From: Streptomyces cinnabarinus
GTDB taxonomy: Bacteria; Actinomycetota; Actinomycetes; Streptomycetales; Streptomycetaceae
Length of the DNA: 64,000 nucleotides
Assembly (NCBI RefSeq): GCF_027270315.1
Contig: NZ_CP114413.1
Location: 5,456,001 to 5,520,000, forward strand
Direction of reading: 5' to 3'
The notes below the pieces were generated by a model. That model did not search any database, was not told where the DNA came from, and was given only the letters and a program-made list of their open reading frames with translations. Shown here piece by piece: positions 51,559 through 60,098 of the stretch. Position numbers and translations under genes: made by a program. The stretch's first letter is position 1. Every line of letters begins with the position of its first letter.

Positions 51559-53946
51559 GTGGCTGCATTGGCACGGTGGTGCTATCGGCACCGGCTGGTG
51601 GTCCTGTTTCTGTGGGTGGGGGCGCTGTTCGGCCTGGGCTTCGGCGGCACCGCCGCGGGCACGGACTACGCGAATGTCTTCTCCTTGCCGGACACGGACT
51701 CCAAGAGCGCGTACGACCTGATGGAGAAGGCCTTCCCGGAGACCGCCGGTGACACCGACACGGTGGTGTGGAAGGTCGACGAGGGCTCGGCGCGGGACGC
51801 CGCCGTGACGTCCCGGATCGAGCCGGCCCTGGCGGAGATCGGCCGGATCGAGGGGGTCGGCGAGATCACCGATCCCCAGGTGAGCGAGGACGGGCGGATC
51901 GCGTACGCCCAGATCACCTTCAAGGAGCAGGCCAACGGCATCCCGAAGGAGGTGGTCGAGGACATCGTCGACATCGCGCAGGCCGCCGAACAGGACGGTC
52001 TCCAGGTGGAGCTGGGCGGCCAGGCGATCGCCCGCACCCAGGAGCCGCCGGCCGGCACCGCCGAGGCGGTCGGCATCCTCGCCGCGGCGGTCGTGCTGTT
52101 CCTGGCCTTCGGCTCGCTGTTCGCGATGCTGCTGCCGATCGTCGTGGCGGTCGCCGGGGTCGGTACCGGCATGCTCTCCACGATGCTGCTCAGCCATGTC
52201 ACGGACGTGCCCGAAGTGGCCCCGCTGCTCGGCTCGTTGATCGGCCTCGGCGTCGGCATCGACTACGCCCTGTTCATCGTCACCCGGCACCGGCGCGGCA
52301 TCCTGCGTGGGGTGAAGCCGGAGGAGGCCGCGGTGACGGCCCTCAACACCTCCGGGCGCGCGGTGCTGTTCGCGGGTGGCACGGTGTGCATCGCGCTGGC
52401 GGGCATGCTGGTGATGAACATGCGGTTCCTGGACGGCGTGGTCATCGCGACCTCGCTGACCGTGGTGCTCAGTGTGCTGGCCGCGATCACCCTGCTGCCC
52501 GCGCTGCTGGGCCTGCTCGGCCACCGCGTCCTCAGCCGCAGGCAGCGCCGCCGGCTGGCCGAGAAGGGACCGGAGCCGGACGAGGCGAGCGGGCTCGCGG
52601 CGCGCTGGTCGACGTACGTCCAGAAGCGGCCGCGGTCGATCGCGGCGGGCGCGCTCGTCGTGATGGCGGTACTGGCGCTGCCGGTGCTGTCGATCCGGCT
52701 CGGCGCCACCGACCAGGGCAACCACCAGGAGTCCACGACCACCCGGCAGGCCTACGACCTGCTCGCCGAGGGATTCGGCCCCGGCTTCAACGGCCCGCTC
52801 CAGGTGGTCGTCGACGGCCCGGCGCCCGAGTCGCTCGTCACCGCCATCTCGTCCACCGAGGGAGTGGCCCAGGCGGTCGCCGTGCCGCCCGCCAACGGCG
52901 TCTCGGTGATCAACGTGGTGCCGACGACGTCACCGCAGTCGGAGCAGACCGACGCCCTCATCGACCGGTTGCGCGACGACGTGCTCCCGCAGGCGGACGT
53001 CGAGGCCCATGTGGGCGGTGTGACGGCCGTGTTCAAGGACTTCGCGGAGGTCACCGGCGACCGGCTGCCGTACTTCATCGCCACGATCATCGCGCTGGGC
53101 TTCCTGCTCCTGATGGTCGCGTTCCGCTCGCTGGTGGTGCCGCTGACGGCGGCGCTGATGAACCTGATCGCGGCGGCCGCGTCCTTCGGTGTACTGGTGG
53201 CGATCTTCCAGTGGGGCTGGGGCACCGAGCTGATCGGCGTCGGCAAGGAGGGGCCGATCACCTCCTTCCTGCCGGTCATCATGCTCTCGCTGCTCTTCGG
53301 CCTCTCCATGGACTACCAGGTCTTCCTGGTCAGCCGGATGCACGAGGAGTGGGTGCACACCAAGGACAACGCCCGCGCGGTGCGGGTCGGCCTCGCGGAG
53401 ACCAGCCGGGTCATCAACTGCGCCGCCCTGATCATGATCTGTGTGTTCTCCGCGTTCGTCCTCAGCGGCGACATGGAGGGCGCGATGGCGGGCATCGGCC
53501 TCGCGGCGGCGGTCGCGCTGGACGCGTTCATCCTGCGTACGGCGCTGGTCCCGGCCGCGATGCATCTGCTCGGCAAGTCCAACTGGTGGCTGCCGGCCGG
53601 GCTGGAGAAGCGGCTGCCGCATCTGGCGGTCGAGCCGAAGGAGGAGGAACCGGAGCCGGCCGTGGCGGGCGGCGCCTCGGTCGTCCACGGCTACATCCGT
53701 ACGCCGGACGGCGAGCCGGTGCCCGGAGCGGCCGTCAGCCTGCTGTCCAAGGGCGGCCGCCAACTGGACCGGGTGACCTCCCTGGCGGACGGCTCCTACA
53801 TCGTCTCCGTCCCGGCGCCGGGCACCTATCTGCTGGCGGCGACGGCCCCCGCGTACGGCTCACGCGCGCGGAGCGTGGTCGTCGGCGGGGAGCCGCTGGT
53901 GTACGACGTGGAGCTCGCGGAGGGCGAGCTCGACGCGGTCAACTGA
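51559..53946 (+). CDS. MMPL/RND-family exporter with C-terminal carboxypeptidase-regulatory-like domain
   Basis: 795 residues with the two-fold MMPL layout: TM1, a periplasm-side loop, a TM bundle with GLGVGIDYALFIVTRHR (first half) and LFGLSMDYQVFLVSRMHEEW (second half), the conserved Asp-Tyr pairs that carry proton coupling. After the last TM (about residue 680) comes a beta-sandwich of about 85 residues (VHGYIRTPDGEPVPGAAVSLLSKGG, ADGSYIVSVPAPGTYLLAATAPAY) of carboxypeptidase-regulatory type. GTG 51559 lies 8 bases after AAGGAG; a TTG two codons earlier is too close to that site. Substrate unknown; lipids or drugs are usual. Confidence 0.92.
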   Translation: MAALARWCYRHRLVVLFLWVGALFGLGFGGTAAGTDYANVFSLPDTDSKSAYDLMEKAFPETAGDTDTVVWKVDEGSARDAAVTSRIEPALAEIGRIEGVGEITDPQVSEDGRIAYAQITFKEQANGIPKEVVEDIVDIAQAAEQDGLQVELGGQAIARTQEPPAGTAEAVGILAAAVVLFLAFGSLFAMLLPIVVAVAGVGTGMLSTMLLSHVTDVPEVAPLLGSLIGLGVGIDYALFIVTRHRRGILRGVKPEEAAVTALNTSGRAVLFAGGTVCIALAGMLVMNMRFLDGVVIATSLTVVLSVLAAITLLPALLGLLGHRVLSRRQRRRLAEKGPEPDEASGLAARWSTYVQKRPRSIAAGALVVMAVLALPVLSIRLGATDQGNHQESTTTRQAYDLLAEGFGPGFNGPLQVVVDGPAPESLVTAISSTEGVAQAVAVPPANGVSVINVVPTTSPQSEQTDALIDRLRDDVLPQADVEAHVGGVTAVFKDFAEVTGDRLPYFIATIIALGFLLLMVAFRSLVVPLTAALMNLIAAAASFGVLVAIFQWGWGTELIGVGKEGPITSFLPVIMLSLLFGLSMDYQVFLVSRMHEEWVHTKDNARAVRVGLAETSRVINCAALIMICVFSAFVLSGDMEGAMAGIGLAAAVALDAFILRTALVPAAMHLLGKSNWWLPAGLEKRLPHLAVEPKEEEPEPAVAGGASVVHGYIRTPDGEPVPGAAVSLLSKGGRQLDRVTSLADGSYIVSVPAPGTYLLAATAPAYGSRARSVVVGGEPLVYDVELAEGELDAVN

Positions 53947-53951
53947 CGTGG

Positions 53952-54686
53952 CTACGGCTTCCTGCCGGGGTCCGGCATCACCTTCGTCATCCCCGGCAGG
54001 AAGTCCGTGAACAGCTCGTGCACCTCACGCACCAGCGGGCGCAGCACCCTGAAGCGGGACAGCGCCACGCCCCGCGCGGTGAGGCGGGCGCCGCGCTCGG
54101 CCAGCTTGTAGCTGCGCTCGCGGCCTTGGGTGCGGTCGAAGATCCAGTACAGGCAGAGCCCCATCTGGGACAGCCACATCAACTCCGGCAGGACGTCCCG
54201 CAGTTCCTCCGGCACCTTCGTCTTCGTGGCGCCCGCGAGCACGTCGCGGTGGACGCGGATGGCCTCCGCGCGCGCGTGCTCCGACTCCGGCGAGAAGGGG
54301 CTGAGCGGGGAGTCGGGATCGGCGGCGTTCTTGAAGAACTGCACCGCGAACTCGTGGTACGGCGTGGCGATGTCCAGCCAGGCGCGCAGCACCCCGGCCA
54401 GCCGCGCCTCCAGATCGGTCTCCCGGGCCAGGACCTCCCGGACCGCCACCTGGTGCTCGGCGGCGATCCGGTCGTAGAAGCCCTGGATCAGGTGTTCCTT
54501 GCCCTCGAAGTAGTAGTAGGCGTTGCCTACCGAGACCCCGGCCTCCTGGGCGATGGCCCGCATCGTGGTCTTGTCGTAGCCGCGCTCCTGGAACAGCCGC
54601 ATCGCGGTCTCCAGGATCAGCGCGCGGGTCTGCTCGGACTTGCTGGGCGTGTCGCCCTGTTCAGGGCTGTCGTTCTTCGAGGGCAC
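53952..54686 (-). CDS. TetR-family regulator
   Basis: 244 residues. The HTH lies at about 20-65 (TRALILETAMRLFQERGYDKTTMRAIAQEAGVSVGNAYYYFEGKEHLI), with a larger-than-usual helical ligand domain behind it. GTG 54686 has no clear ribosome site, and the upstream TTAGTCT suggests a leaderless transcript. Convergent with the MMPL gene, 5 bp between stops. Its last codons contain the exporter's terminator hairpin. Whether it controls the exporter is not shown. Confidence 0.88.
   Translation of the reverse strand: MPSKNDSPEQGDTPSKSEQTRALILETAMRLFQERGYDKTTMRAIAQEAGVSVGNAYYYFEGKEHLIQGFYDRIAAEHQVAVREVLARETDLEARLAGVLRAWLDIATPYHEFAVQFFKNAADPDSPLSPFSPESEHARAEAIRVHRDVLAGATKTKVPEELRDVLPELMWLSQMGLCLYWIFDRTQGRERSYKLAERGARLTARGVALSRFRVLRPLVREVHELFTDFLPGMTKVMPDPGRKP
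53958..54003. terminator. Terminator hairpin embedded in the TetR 3' coding end
   Basis: A perfect 13-bp stem, CTTCCTGCCGGGG (53958-53970) and CCCCGGCAGGAAG (53991-54003), with a 20-nt loop starts 12 bp after the MMPL stop. It lies wholly inside the last codons of the convergent TetR gene. Confidence 0.65.
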
Positions 54687-54709
54687 GGAGCGAGACTAAC
54701 CAGTGCGGA

Positions 54710-55681
54710 TCAGGACGACTGAGCCGCCTGGTACAGGTTCTGCGCGTCGGCCCCGAAATACGGTCCGTACATCCGGTTCGGGAAGAAGTTGTACTTGAAG
54801 CTGTTCACCGACGACAGCAGTCCGGTCCCGGTCGACTCGTTGAACTGGGTGAACCAGGGGCCGCCGCTGGAGCCGCCGGTCATGTTGCAGGTCATGCCGT
54901 GGTCGTTGGAGAGCAGGAAGTCCCGGTTGGTGGTGCCGGAGCAGTAGATGAACTTCTCCCCGTTGTAGGGGCTCGCGGCCGGGAAGCCGAAGGAGTACAT
55001 GCGCAGGTTGTAGCCGGTGTTGAAGGCGAGTCCCTGTCCGCCGACGACATCCGTCAGCGACTGGCCGTTCAGCGGGGCGACGACGGCCGCGCCGATGTCG
55101 TAGTTGATGTCCTCGCTCGCCGTCCACTGCGGGGTGGACAGTGTCTTCGACGCGGTCCAGCGGCCGTAGGGGGACTGTCCGTCGTGGTAGCCGGGCACGA
55201 AGACCCAGTTGGTGTGCCAGGCGCCGTCCAGCTTCACGCAGTGCCCCGCGGTGATCACCGTGCTCTTGTTGGCGCTGGTGACGGCGTTGCCGGAGCAGGA
55301 CGCGGTACGGCCCTGGTAGGTGAAGAACACCCGGCCCGCCGTGTTCACCACGGCCCCGCCGCCGGTCCAGGCGCCGCCGCCGTGCGGGAAGGCCAGGATG
55401 CCGGCGTCGGCGGAGGTGGCCGGGACGGTGGTCCGCGCGCCCTTGGCCGGCGCCGAGCCGCGCTGGCCGCCGCTCACGGAGAGCAGGTCCAGCGGCTCGG
55501 CCGCCCGCATCCGCGCCGGGGTCCAGAACTCGGCGGCCTTCTCCCGCGCCGCCGCGCCGACGGTACGGACGCCGGTGTCGGACCGGGGCCCGGCGCTCGC
55601 CGGTACGGCCAGGGCCCCGGCGGTGAGCAGCGCCGTGACGCCGACGAGAAGGGAGCGGGATATCCGGGGAATGCCTCTCAC
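54710..55681 (-). CDS. Secreted trypsin-like serine peptidase
   Basis: 323 residues with a signal peptide (VRGIPRISRSLLVGVTALLTAGALAVPASA), a pro-region of about 75 residues and a chymotrypsin/V8-type peptidase domain. The catalytic triad is visible: His in VITAGHC, Asp in INYDIGAAVV, Ser in TGGSSGGPW. Cysteine pairs (SCSGNAV with TAGHC; YCSGTTN with MTCNMTG) suit extracellular disulfides. GTG 55681 follows AAGGAGTACGC; the frame is open upstream to 55768. Substrate unknown. Confidence 0.9.
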   Translation of the reverse strand: MRGIPRISRSLLVGVTALLTAGALAVPASAGPRSDTGVRTVGAAAREKAAEFWTPARMRAAEPLDLLSVSGGQRGSAPAKGARTTVPATSADAGILAFPHGGGAWTGGGAVVNTAGRVFFTYQGRTASCSGNAVTSANKSTVITAGHCVKLDGAWHTNWVFVPGYHDGQSPYGRWTASKTLSTPQWTASEDINYDIGAAVVAPLNGQSLTDVVGGQGLAFNTGYNLRMYSFGFPAASPYNGEKFIYCSGTTNRDFLLSNDHGMTCNMTGGSSGGPWFTQFNESTGTGLLSSVNSFKYNFFPNRMYGPYFGADAQNLYQAAQSS

Positions 55682-55783
55682 GCGTACTCCTTCTGTGGGG
55701 GTGCGGAGTGGATCGAAGCTGTCAGAAGCGTCCTCACCCGAGCCGCATTTTGGAAGGGTGCATGCCATTCCGATGGGCGAGAT

Positions 55784-56239
55784 TCAGCCGCTCTCGCACC
55801 GGGGCGGGGCGTACGTCCAGCCGAGGTCCGGCTCGTACCGCCACCCGTCCCCCCGCTGATACGCCCGCCCGCCCCACTGCGAACCGCGCCACTTGGCGGC
55901 GGCCAGCACGGCACCCCTGGCCAGCAGCGTCCCGGCCGGAGTGCTCAGCCGGTGCGCGAGGCGCCGGTACTCACGCAGCGCCCACAGCACCACGATCCAG
56001 GCCCCCGCCGCCCGGTAGACCTGCCCGCCGTCCCCCACGACGGTGATCTCGTCCAGCGCGGAGCCGAGCCCCGGGAACCGTCGCGCCGCCTCCTCGGACC
56101 CGGCCGGCACGAACTCCAGCTCCACCAACTGCGGCTGCCGTACGAGCCAGTCGCGCAGGAAGGAGCAGAGTGAGCAGTCGGCGTCGTACAGGACGGTGAG
56201 CCGGTGCACCGGGACCACGGTGGCCGCGGCGGCGCTCAC
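55784..56239 (-). CDS. DCC-family thiol-disulfide oxidoreductase (DUF393)
   Basis: 151 residues with the DxDCxxC signature near the N-terminus (YDADCSLCSFLRDW), thioredoxin-like strands, and the C-terminal WRGSQWGGRAYQRGD segment. DCC proteins are predicted thiol-disulfide oxidoreductases. GTG 56239 overlaps the upstream membrane-protein stop by 4 bp, so both genes are read from the promoter with the paired TTGAAC palindromes. Confidence 0.85.
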   Translation of the reverse strand: MSAAAATVVPVHRLTVLYDADCSLCSFLRDWLVRQPQLVELEFVPAGSEEAARRFPGLGSALDEITVVGDGGQVYRAAGAWIVVLWALREYRRLAHRLSTPAGTLLARGAVLAAAKWRGSQWGGRAYQRGDGWRYEPDLGWTYAPPRCESG

Positions 56240-56631
56240 GCGCGGACCCAGTCCTGCGGCGCGACCGGCGGCACCTGCTCCCGCTCCATGACCCCGCGCC
56301 GCCGGATCTTGTTGAGGACGTAGACGTTGCCGAGGTGCATCACGCCGAGCACCAGGAGCACCACGCCGAGCTTGGTCGACAGGGCCTCGAAGATGCCGCG
56401 GGTGTCGGTGATGGTCTCGTCGTCGCTCAGGTACAGGGCGACGAAGCCGAGGTTGACGAGGTAGAAGCCGACGACCAGCAGGTGGTTGACGGCGTCGGCG
56501 AGCTGTTCGTTGCCGCGCAGGACGTCCGAGAGGAAGATCCGCCCGTTGCGGTTGAGTGTGCGGGCCACCCAGACCGTCAGGGCGATGCTGACGACCAGGT
56601 AGATGACGTAGGCGACGACCGTGCGGTCCAT
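56236..56631 (-). CDS. Small four-TM membrane protein
   Basis: 131 residues with hydrophobic segments VVAYVIYLVVSIALTVWVA, HLLVVGFYLVNLGFVALYL and LGVVLLVLGVMHLGNVYVL separated by charged loops (three clear, a fourth doubtful), and a tail PVAPQDWVRA. Family not recognised with confidence. ATG 56631 follows AAGGGGGTCGGC. It is the first gene of a pair with the DCC thiol oxidoreductase, and the start region carries two TetR-like palindromes. Confidence 0.75.
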   Translation of the reverse strand: MDRTVVAYVIYLVVSIALTVWVARTLNRNGRIFLSDVLRGNEQLADAVNHLLVVGFYLVNLGFVALYLSDDETITDTRGIFEALSTKLGVVLLVLGVMHLGNVYVLNKIRRRGVMEREQVPPVAPQDWVRA

Positions 56632-56644
56632 GCCGACCCCCTTG

Positions 56645-56658
56645 TTGAACGCGTTCAA
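56645..56658. promoter_or_regulatory. Palindromic operator 1 upstream of the membrane protein/DCC pair
   Basis: TTGAACGCGTTCAA, a perfect 14-bp palindrome, starts 14 bp upstream of the ATG at 56631 (minus strand). Its form is typical of TetR-family operators. Confidence 0.65.
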
Positions 56659-56689
56659 AACGCTGACAGGGATGACTGTAGACCTGCCT

Positions 56690-56703
56690 TTGAACGTGTT
56701 CAA
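56690..56703. promoter_or_regulatory. Palindromic operator 2 upstream of the membrane protein/DCC pair
   Basis: TTGAACGTGTTCAA, matching site 1 at 13 of 14 positions, lies 45 bp from it centre to centre. Paired sites suggest strong or cooperative repression. Confidence 0.65.
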
Positions 56704-56734
56704 CTCCGTTGCGGGGCCCCGCGTGAGGTCTGCG

Positions 56735-57145
56735 TCACGCCCTCCGGCCGAGCGCCGGGCGCTTGGAGTAGTCGGTGAGCCCGATGACGTTCCCCCAGGG
56801 GTCGGCCAGCTCGACGGTCCATCCGGTGACCACCGGGAACGGCTCGTCCAGCGGCGCGATCCCGGCTTCGGCCAGCCGCCGGGCAGCCGTTCGGGCGTCC
56901 GGCACCTCCAGCCACAGCCGGGGCGAGTGCCAGGGCGGCGGCCGGTGCTCAAGACCGTCCTCCTGCCGCAGCAGGATCCCGGGCGTCTCGCCGCCCACCT
57001 TCAGCAGCGCGATCCCCGCCTCGTCGAAGCGGAACTCCACCGTGAACCCGGCCCGTTCGTAGAACCCGACGGCCTCACCGAGGTCCCCGACGGGCAGCAG
57101 CACGTTGTCGAACCCGAGCAGTTCGTACGACTCGTCATCTGACAC
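56735..57145 (-). CDS. VOC/glyoxalase-family protein
   Basis: 136 residues with the two beta-alpha-beta modules of the vicinal-oxygen-chelate fold: NVLLPVGDLGEAVGFYERAGFTVEFRF in the first, and LWLEVPDARTAARRLAEAGI followed by TVELADPWGNVIGLTDYS in the second. The metal ligand positions are only partly filled (Glu in the final strand region), so enzyme versus binding protein cannot be decided. GTG 57145 has no ribosome site; a TACTCT hexamer 8-9 bp upstream suggests a leaderless mRNA. Confidence 0.82.
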   Translation of the reverse strand: MSDDESYELLGFDNVLLPVGDLGEAVGFYERAGFTVEFRFDEAGIALLKVGGETPGILLRQEDGLEHRPPPWHSPRLWLEVPDARTAARRLAEAGIAPLDEPFPVVTGWTVELADPWGNVIGLTDYSKRPALGRRA

Positions 57146-57212
57146 ACAGTCAGAGTAGGTCGATGATCGGCCGGAGCCCGGCATTGTCAGTGGTGCCTCG
57201 TACAGTCGGCGT

Positions 57213-57488
57213 ATGGCACAGGTGACCTTCGTCGACGAGACGACCATGGGGCGGCGCGAGACGGGCCCGCGGCTGGAAGTCGCCGAGCGGCGGCTGACGG
57301 TGCGGGAGCTGATCCGGCGCCGGATACGGCGGGAGGAGGACCGGCGGCTCGCGCTGAGGGCCTTCACGGCGAACGGCCTGATCGTCCTGGTCGGCGACCG
57401 CCAGGTCACCGAGCTGGACGAGGAGATCGACCTCACCGCGGACACGGAGGTCACGTTCCTGAGGCTCATACCCCTGGCCGGCGGCTGA
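57213..57488 (+). CDS. Conserved small protein of unknown function
   Basis: 91 residues. A highly charged helical middle (VRELIRRRIRREEDRRLALRAF) sits between two beta-like segments (AQVTFVDET at the start; GLIVLVGDRQVTELDEEIDL and TEVTFLRLIPLAGG at the end). The C-terminal part resembles a ubiquitin/ThiS-like strand pattern, but this is not certain. ATG 57213 is not preceded by a strong site. Closed by a perfect 12-bp hairpin shared with sdhB. Confidence 0.65.
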   Translation: MAQVTFVDETTMGRRETGPRLEVAERRLTVRELIRRRIRREEDRRLALRAFTANGLIVLVGDRQVTELDEEIDLTADTEVTFLRLIPLAGG

Positions 57489-57511
57489 CCGACGGCCCCC
57501 GGAAAACCCGA

Positions 57512-57539
57512 GGGCCCCGCTCCAGGAGGAGCGGGGCCC
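57512..57539. terminator. Bidirectional terminator
   Basis: GGGCCCCGCTCC (57512-57523), AGGA loop, GGAGCGGGGCCC (57528-57539): a perfect 12-bp stem between the small unknown gene (+) and sdhB (-). Confidence 0.88.
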
Positions 57540-57563
57540 AGCGGCGACGTACCCGAAGGGGCG

Positions 57564-58325
57564 TCAGAAGCGGCGGGTGATCAGGGCCTTCTTGACCTCG
57601 GCGATCGCCTTGGTGACCTCGATACCGCGCGGGCAGGCGTCCGTGCAGTTGAAGGTCGTGCGGCAGCGCCACACGCCGTCCTTGTCGTTGAGGATCTCCA
57701 GCCGCTGCTCGCCGGCCTCGTCACGCGAGTCGAAGATGAAGCGGTGCGCGTTGACGATGGCCGCCGGGCCGAAGTACTGGCCATCGTTCCAGAACACCGG
57801 GCACGAGGAGGTGCAGGCGGCGCACAGGATGCACTTCGTCGTGTCGTCGAAGCGCTCGCGGTCCTCGGACGTCTGCAGACGCTCACGCGTCGGCTCGTTG
57901 GTGTCCTTCGTGATGAGGAAGGGCATCACGTCGCGGTACGCCTGGAAGAACGGCTCCATGTCGACCACGAGGTCCTTCAGGACCGTCAGGCCCTTGATGG
58001 GCTCGACCGTGATCGGCTTCTCCGGGTTGAGGTCCTTGATCAGCGTCTTGCACGCGAGGCGGTTCTTGCCGTTGATCCGCATCGCGTCGGAGCCGCAGAT
58101 GCCGTGCGCGCAGGAGCGACGGAAGGTCAGCGTGCCGTCCAGGTCCCACTTGATCTTGTGGAGACCGTCGAGGACACGCTCCTTGGGGTCGATCTCCAGC
58201 TGGAAGTCTTCCCAGGTCGCCTCGGCCGAGATCTCCGGGTTGAAGCGGCGGACCCGGAAGGTGACCGTGATGTACGGGGACGCGGCGGACTCGGCCTCCA
58301 CCTTGTCCAGAACGGGGGTAGCCAT
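57564..58325 (-). CDS. sdhB: Succinate dehydrogenase iron-sulfur subunit
   Basis: 253 residues. The plant-type [2Fe-2S] cysteines are in RRSCAHGICGSDAM and RLACKTL. The [4Fe-4S] and [3Fe-4S] ligands are in CILCAACTSSCPVFW and CRTTFNCTDACPRG. It passes electrons from SdhA to the membrane anchor and quinone. The start overlaps the sdhA stop by one base (TGATG). Last gene of sdhCDAB. Confidence 0.97.
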   Translation of the reverse strand: MATPVLDKVEAESAASPYITVTFRVRRFNPEISAEATWEDFQLEIDPKERVLDGLHKIKWDLDGTLTFRRSCAHGICGSDAMRINGKNRLACKTLIKDLNPEKPITVEPIKGLTVLKDLVVDMEPFFQAYRDVMPFLITKDTNEPTRERLQTSEDRERFDDTTKCILCAACTSSCPVFWNDGQYFGPAAIVNAHRFIFDSRDEAGEQRLEILNDKDGVWRCRTTFNCTDACPRGIEVTKAIAEVKKALITRRF

Positions 58326-60079
58326 CAGTACTTACGCTCCATCGGCTGGTAGCGGGTCTGGACGACCGGCTTGTAATCGAGACGGATGGACTCGGTGCCG
58401 TCGTCGCCCACCTCGCGGTACGCCATGGTGTGGCGCATGAAGTTGACGTCGTCGCGGTTGGGGTAGTCCTCGCGGTAGTGACCGCCGCGGGACTCCTTGC
58501 GGGCCAGCGCGGAGGTCGCCATGACCTCGGCCAGGTCCAGCAGGTTGCCCAGCTCGATGGCCTCCAGCAGGTCCGTGTTGAACCGCTTGCCCTTGTCCTG
58601 GATCGAGACGTTCCGGTAGCGCTCGCGCAGCTCCGCGATCTTCTCGACCGCCGTCTTGATCGTCTGCTCCGTGCGGAACACCATGACGTTGGCGTCCATG
58701 GTCTCCTGAAGCTCCTTGCGGAGCGTGGCCACCCGCTCGGTGCCGGTGGCGGTGCGCAGGTCCTCCACCTGGTCGATCACCAGCCGCGCCGGGTCCTCCG
58801 GCAGCTCGACGAACTCGGCCTTCTGGGAGTACTCGGCGGCGGCGATACCCGCGCGGCGGCCGAACACGTTGATGTCCAGGAGGCTGTTGGTGCCGAGCCG
58901 GTTGGCGCCGTGCACCGACACGCAGGCGACCTCACCGGCGGCGTACAGACCCGGAACCACGGTCGTGTTGTCGGCGAGCACCTCACCCTCGACGTTCGTC
59001 GGGATGCCGCCCATCGCGTAGTGCGCGGTGGGCTGGATCGGGATCGGGTCCGTGTACGGCTCGATGCCGAGGTAGGTCCGCGCGAACTCGGTGATGTCGG
59101 GCAGCTTGGCGTCCAGCTGCTCCGGCGGGAGGTGGGTCAGGTCCAGGTAGACATGGTCACCCTCGGGACCGCAGCCGCGGCCCTCGCGGATCTCCGTGTA
59201 GATGGAGCGCGAGACGACGTCACGGGAGGCGAGGTCCTTCATGACCGGCGCGTACTTCTCCATGAAGCGCTCGCCGTCCTTGTTGCGCAGGATGCCGCCC
59301 TCACCGCGGGCGCCCTCCGTCAGCAGGATGCCCATCCGCCAGATGCCGGTCGGGTGGAACTGGAAGAACTCCATGTCCTCCAGCGGCAGACCCCGGCGGT
59401 AGACGGCGGCCTGGCCGTCACCGGTCAGGGTGTGCGCGTTCGACGTCACCTTGAAGAACTTGCCGCAGCCGCCGGACGCGTAGATCACGGCCTTCGCCTG
59501 GAAGACGTGGATCTCGCCGGTGGCCAGCTCGTACGCCACCACACCGGCGGACTTCCTGACGCCGTCGACCTCGGTGATCAGCTGGTCCAGGACGTAGAAC
59601 TCGTTGAAGAACTCCACGCCCTCCTTGACGCAGTTCTGGTACAGCGTCTGGAGGATCATGTGGCCGGTGCGGTCCGCGGCGTAGCAGGACCGGCGGACCG
59701 GGGCCTCGCCGTGGTTGCGGCTGTGACCGCCGAAGCGGCGCTGGTCGATGGTGCCGTCCGGGGTGCGGTTGAACGGCAGGCCCATCTTCTCCAGGTCGAG
59801 GACCGAGTCGATGGCCTCCTTCGCCAGGATCTCCGCGGCGTCCTGGTCGACCAGGTAGTCACCGCCCTTGACCGTGTCGAAGGTGTGCCACTCCCAGTTG
59901 TCCTCCTCCACGTTGGCCAGCGCGGCGGCCATGCCGCCCTGCGCGGCGCCCGTGTGGGAGCGGGTGGGGTAGAGCTTCGTCAGCACGGCGGTGCGGCTGC
60001 GCTTGGTGGACTCGATGGCCGCGCGCATGCCCGCGCCACCGGCGCCGACGATGACGGTGTCGTACTTGTGGATCTTCAT
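58325..60079 (-). CDS. sdhA: Succinate dehydrogenase flavoprotein subunit
   Basis: 584 residues, standard length. The FAD motif is VIVGAGGAGMRAA. The histidine that covalently holds FAD is in RSHTGAAQGGM, and the active-site segments are GGHSRNHGEAPVRR and HPTGIWRMGILLTEGARGEGG. It oxidises succinate to fumarate in the TCA cycle at the inner face of the membrane. ATG 60079, 19 bp after sdhD. Confidence 0.98.
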   Translation of the reverse strand: MKIHKYDTVIVGAGGAGMRAAIESTKRSRTAVLTKLYPTRSHTGAAQGGMAAALANVEEDNWEWHTFDTVKGGDYLVDQDAAEILAKEAIDSVLDLEKMGLPFNRTPDGTIDQRRFGGHSRNHGEAPVRRSCYAADRTGHMILQTLYQNCVKEGVEFFNEFYVLDQLITEVDGVRKSAGVVAYELATGEIHVFQAKAVIYASGGCGKFFKVTSNAHTLTGDGQAAVYRRGLPLEDMEFFQFHPTGIWRMGILLTEGARGEGGILRNKDGERFMEKYAPVMKDLASRDVVSRSIYTEIREGRGCGPEGDHVYLDLTHLPPEQLDAKLPDITEFARTYLGIEPYTDPIPIQPTAHYAMGGIPTNVEGEVLADNTTVVPGLYAAGEVACVSVHGANRLGTNSLLDINVFGRRAGIAAAEYSQKAEFVELPEDPARLVIDQVEDLRTATGTERVATLRKELQETMDANVMVFRTEQTIKTAVEKIAELRERYRNVSIQDKGKRFNTDLLEAIELGNLLDLAEVMATSALARKESRGGHYREDYPNRDDVNFMRHTMAYREVGDDGTESIRLDYKPVVQTRYQPMERKY

Positions 60080-60098
60080 GATTCTCGCAGCCCCGTGC

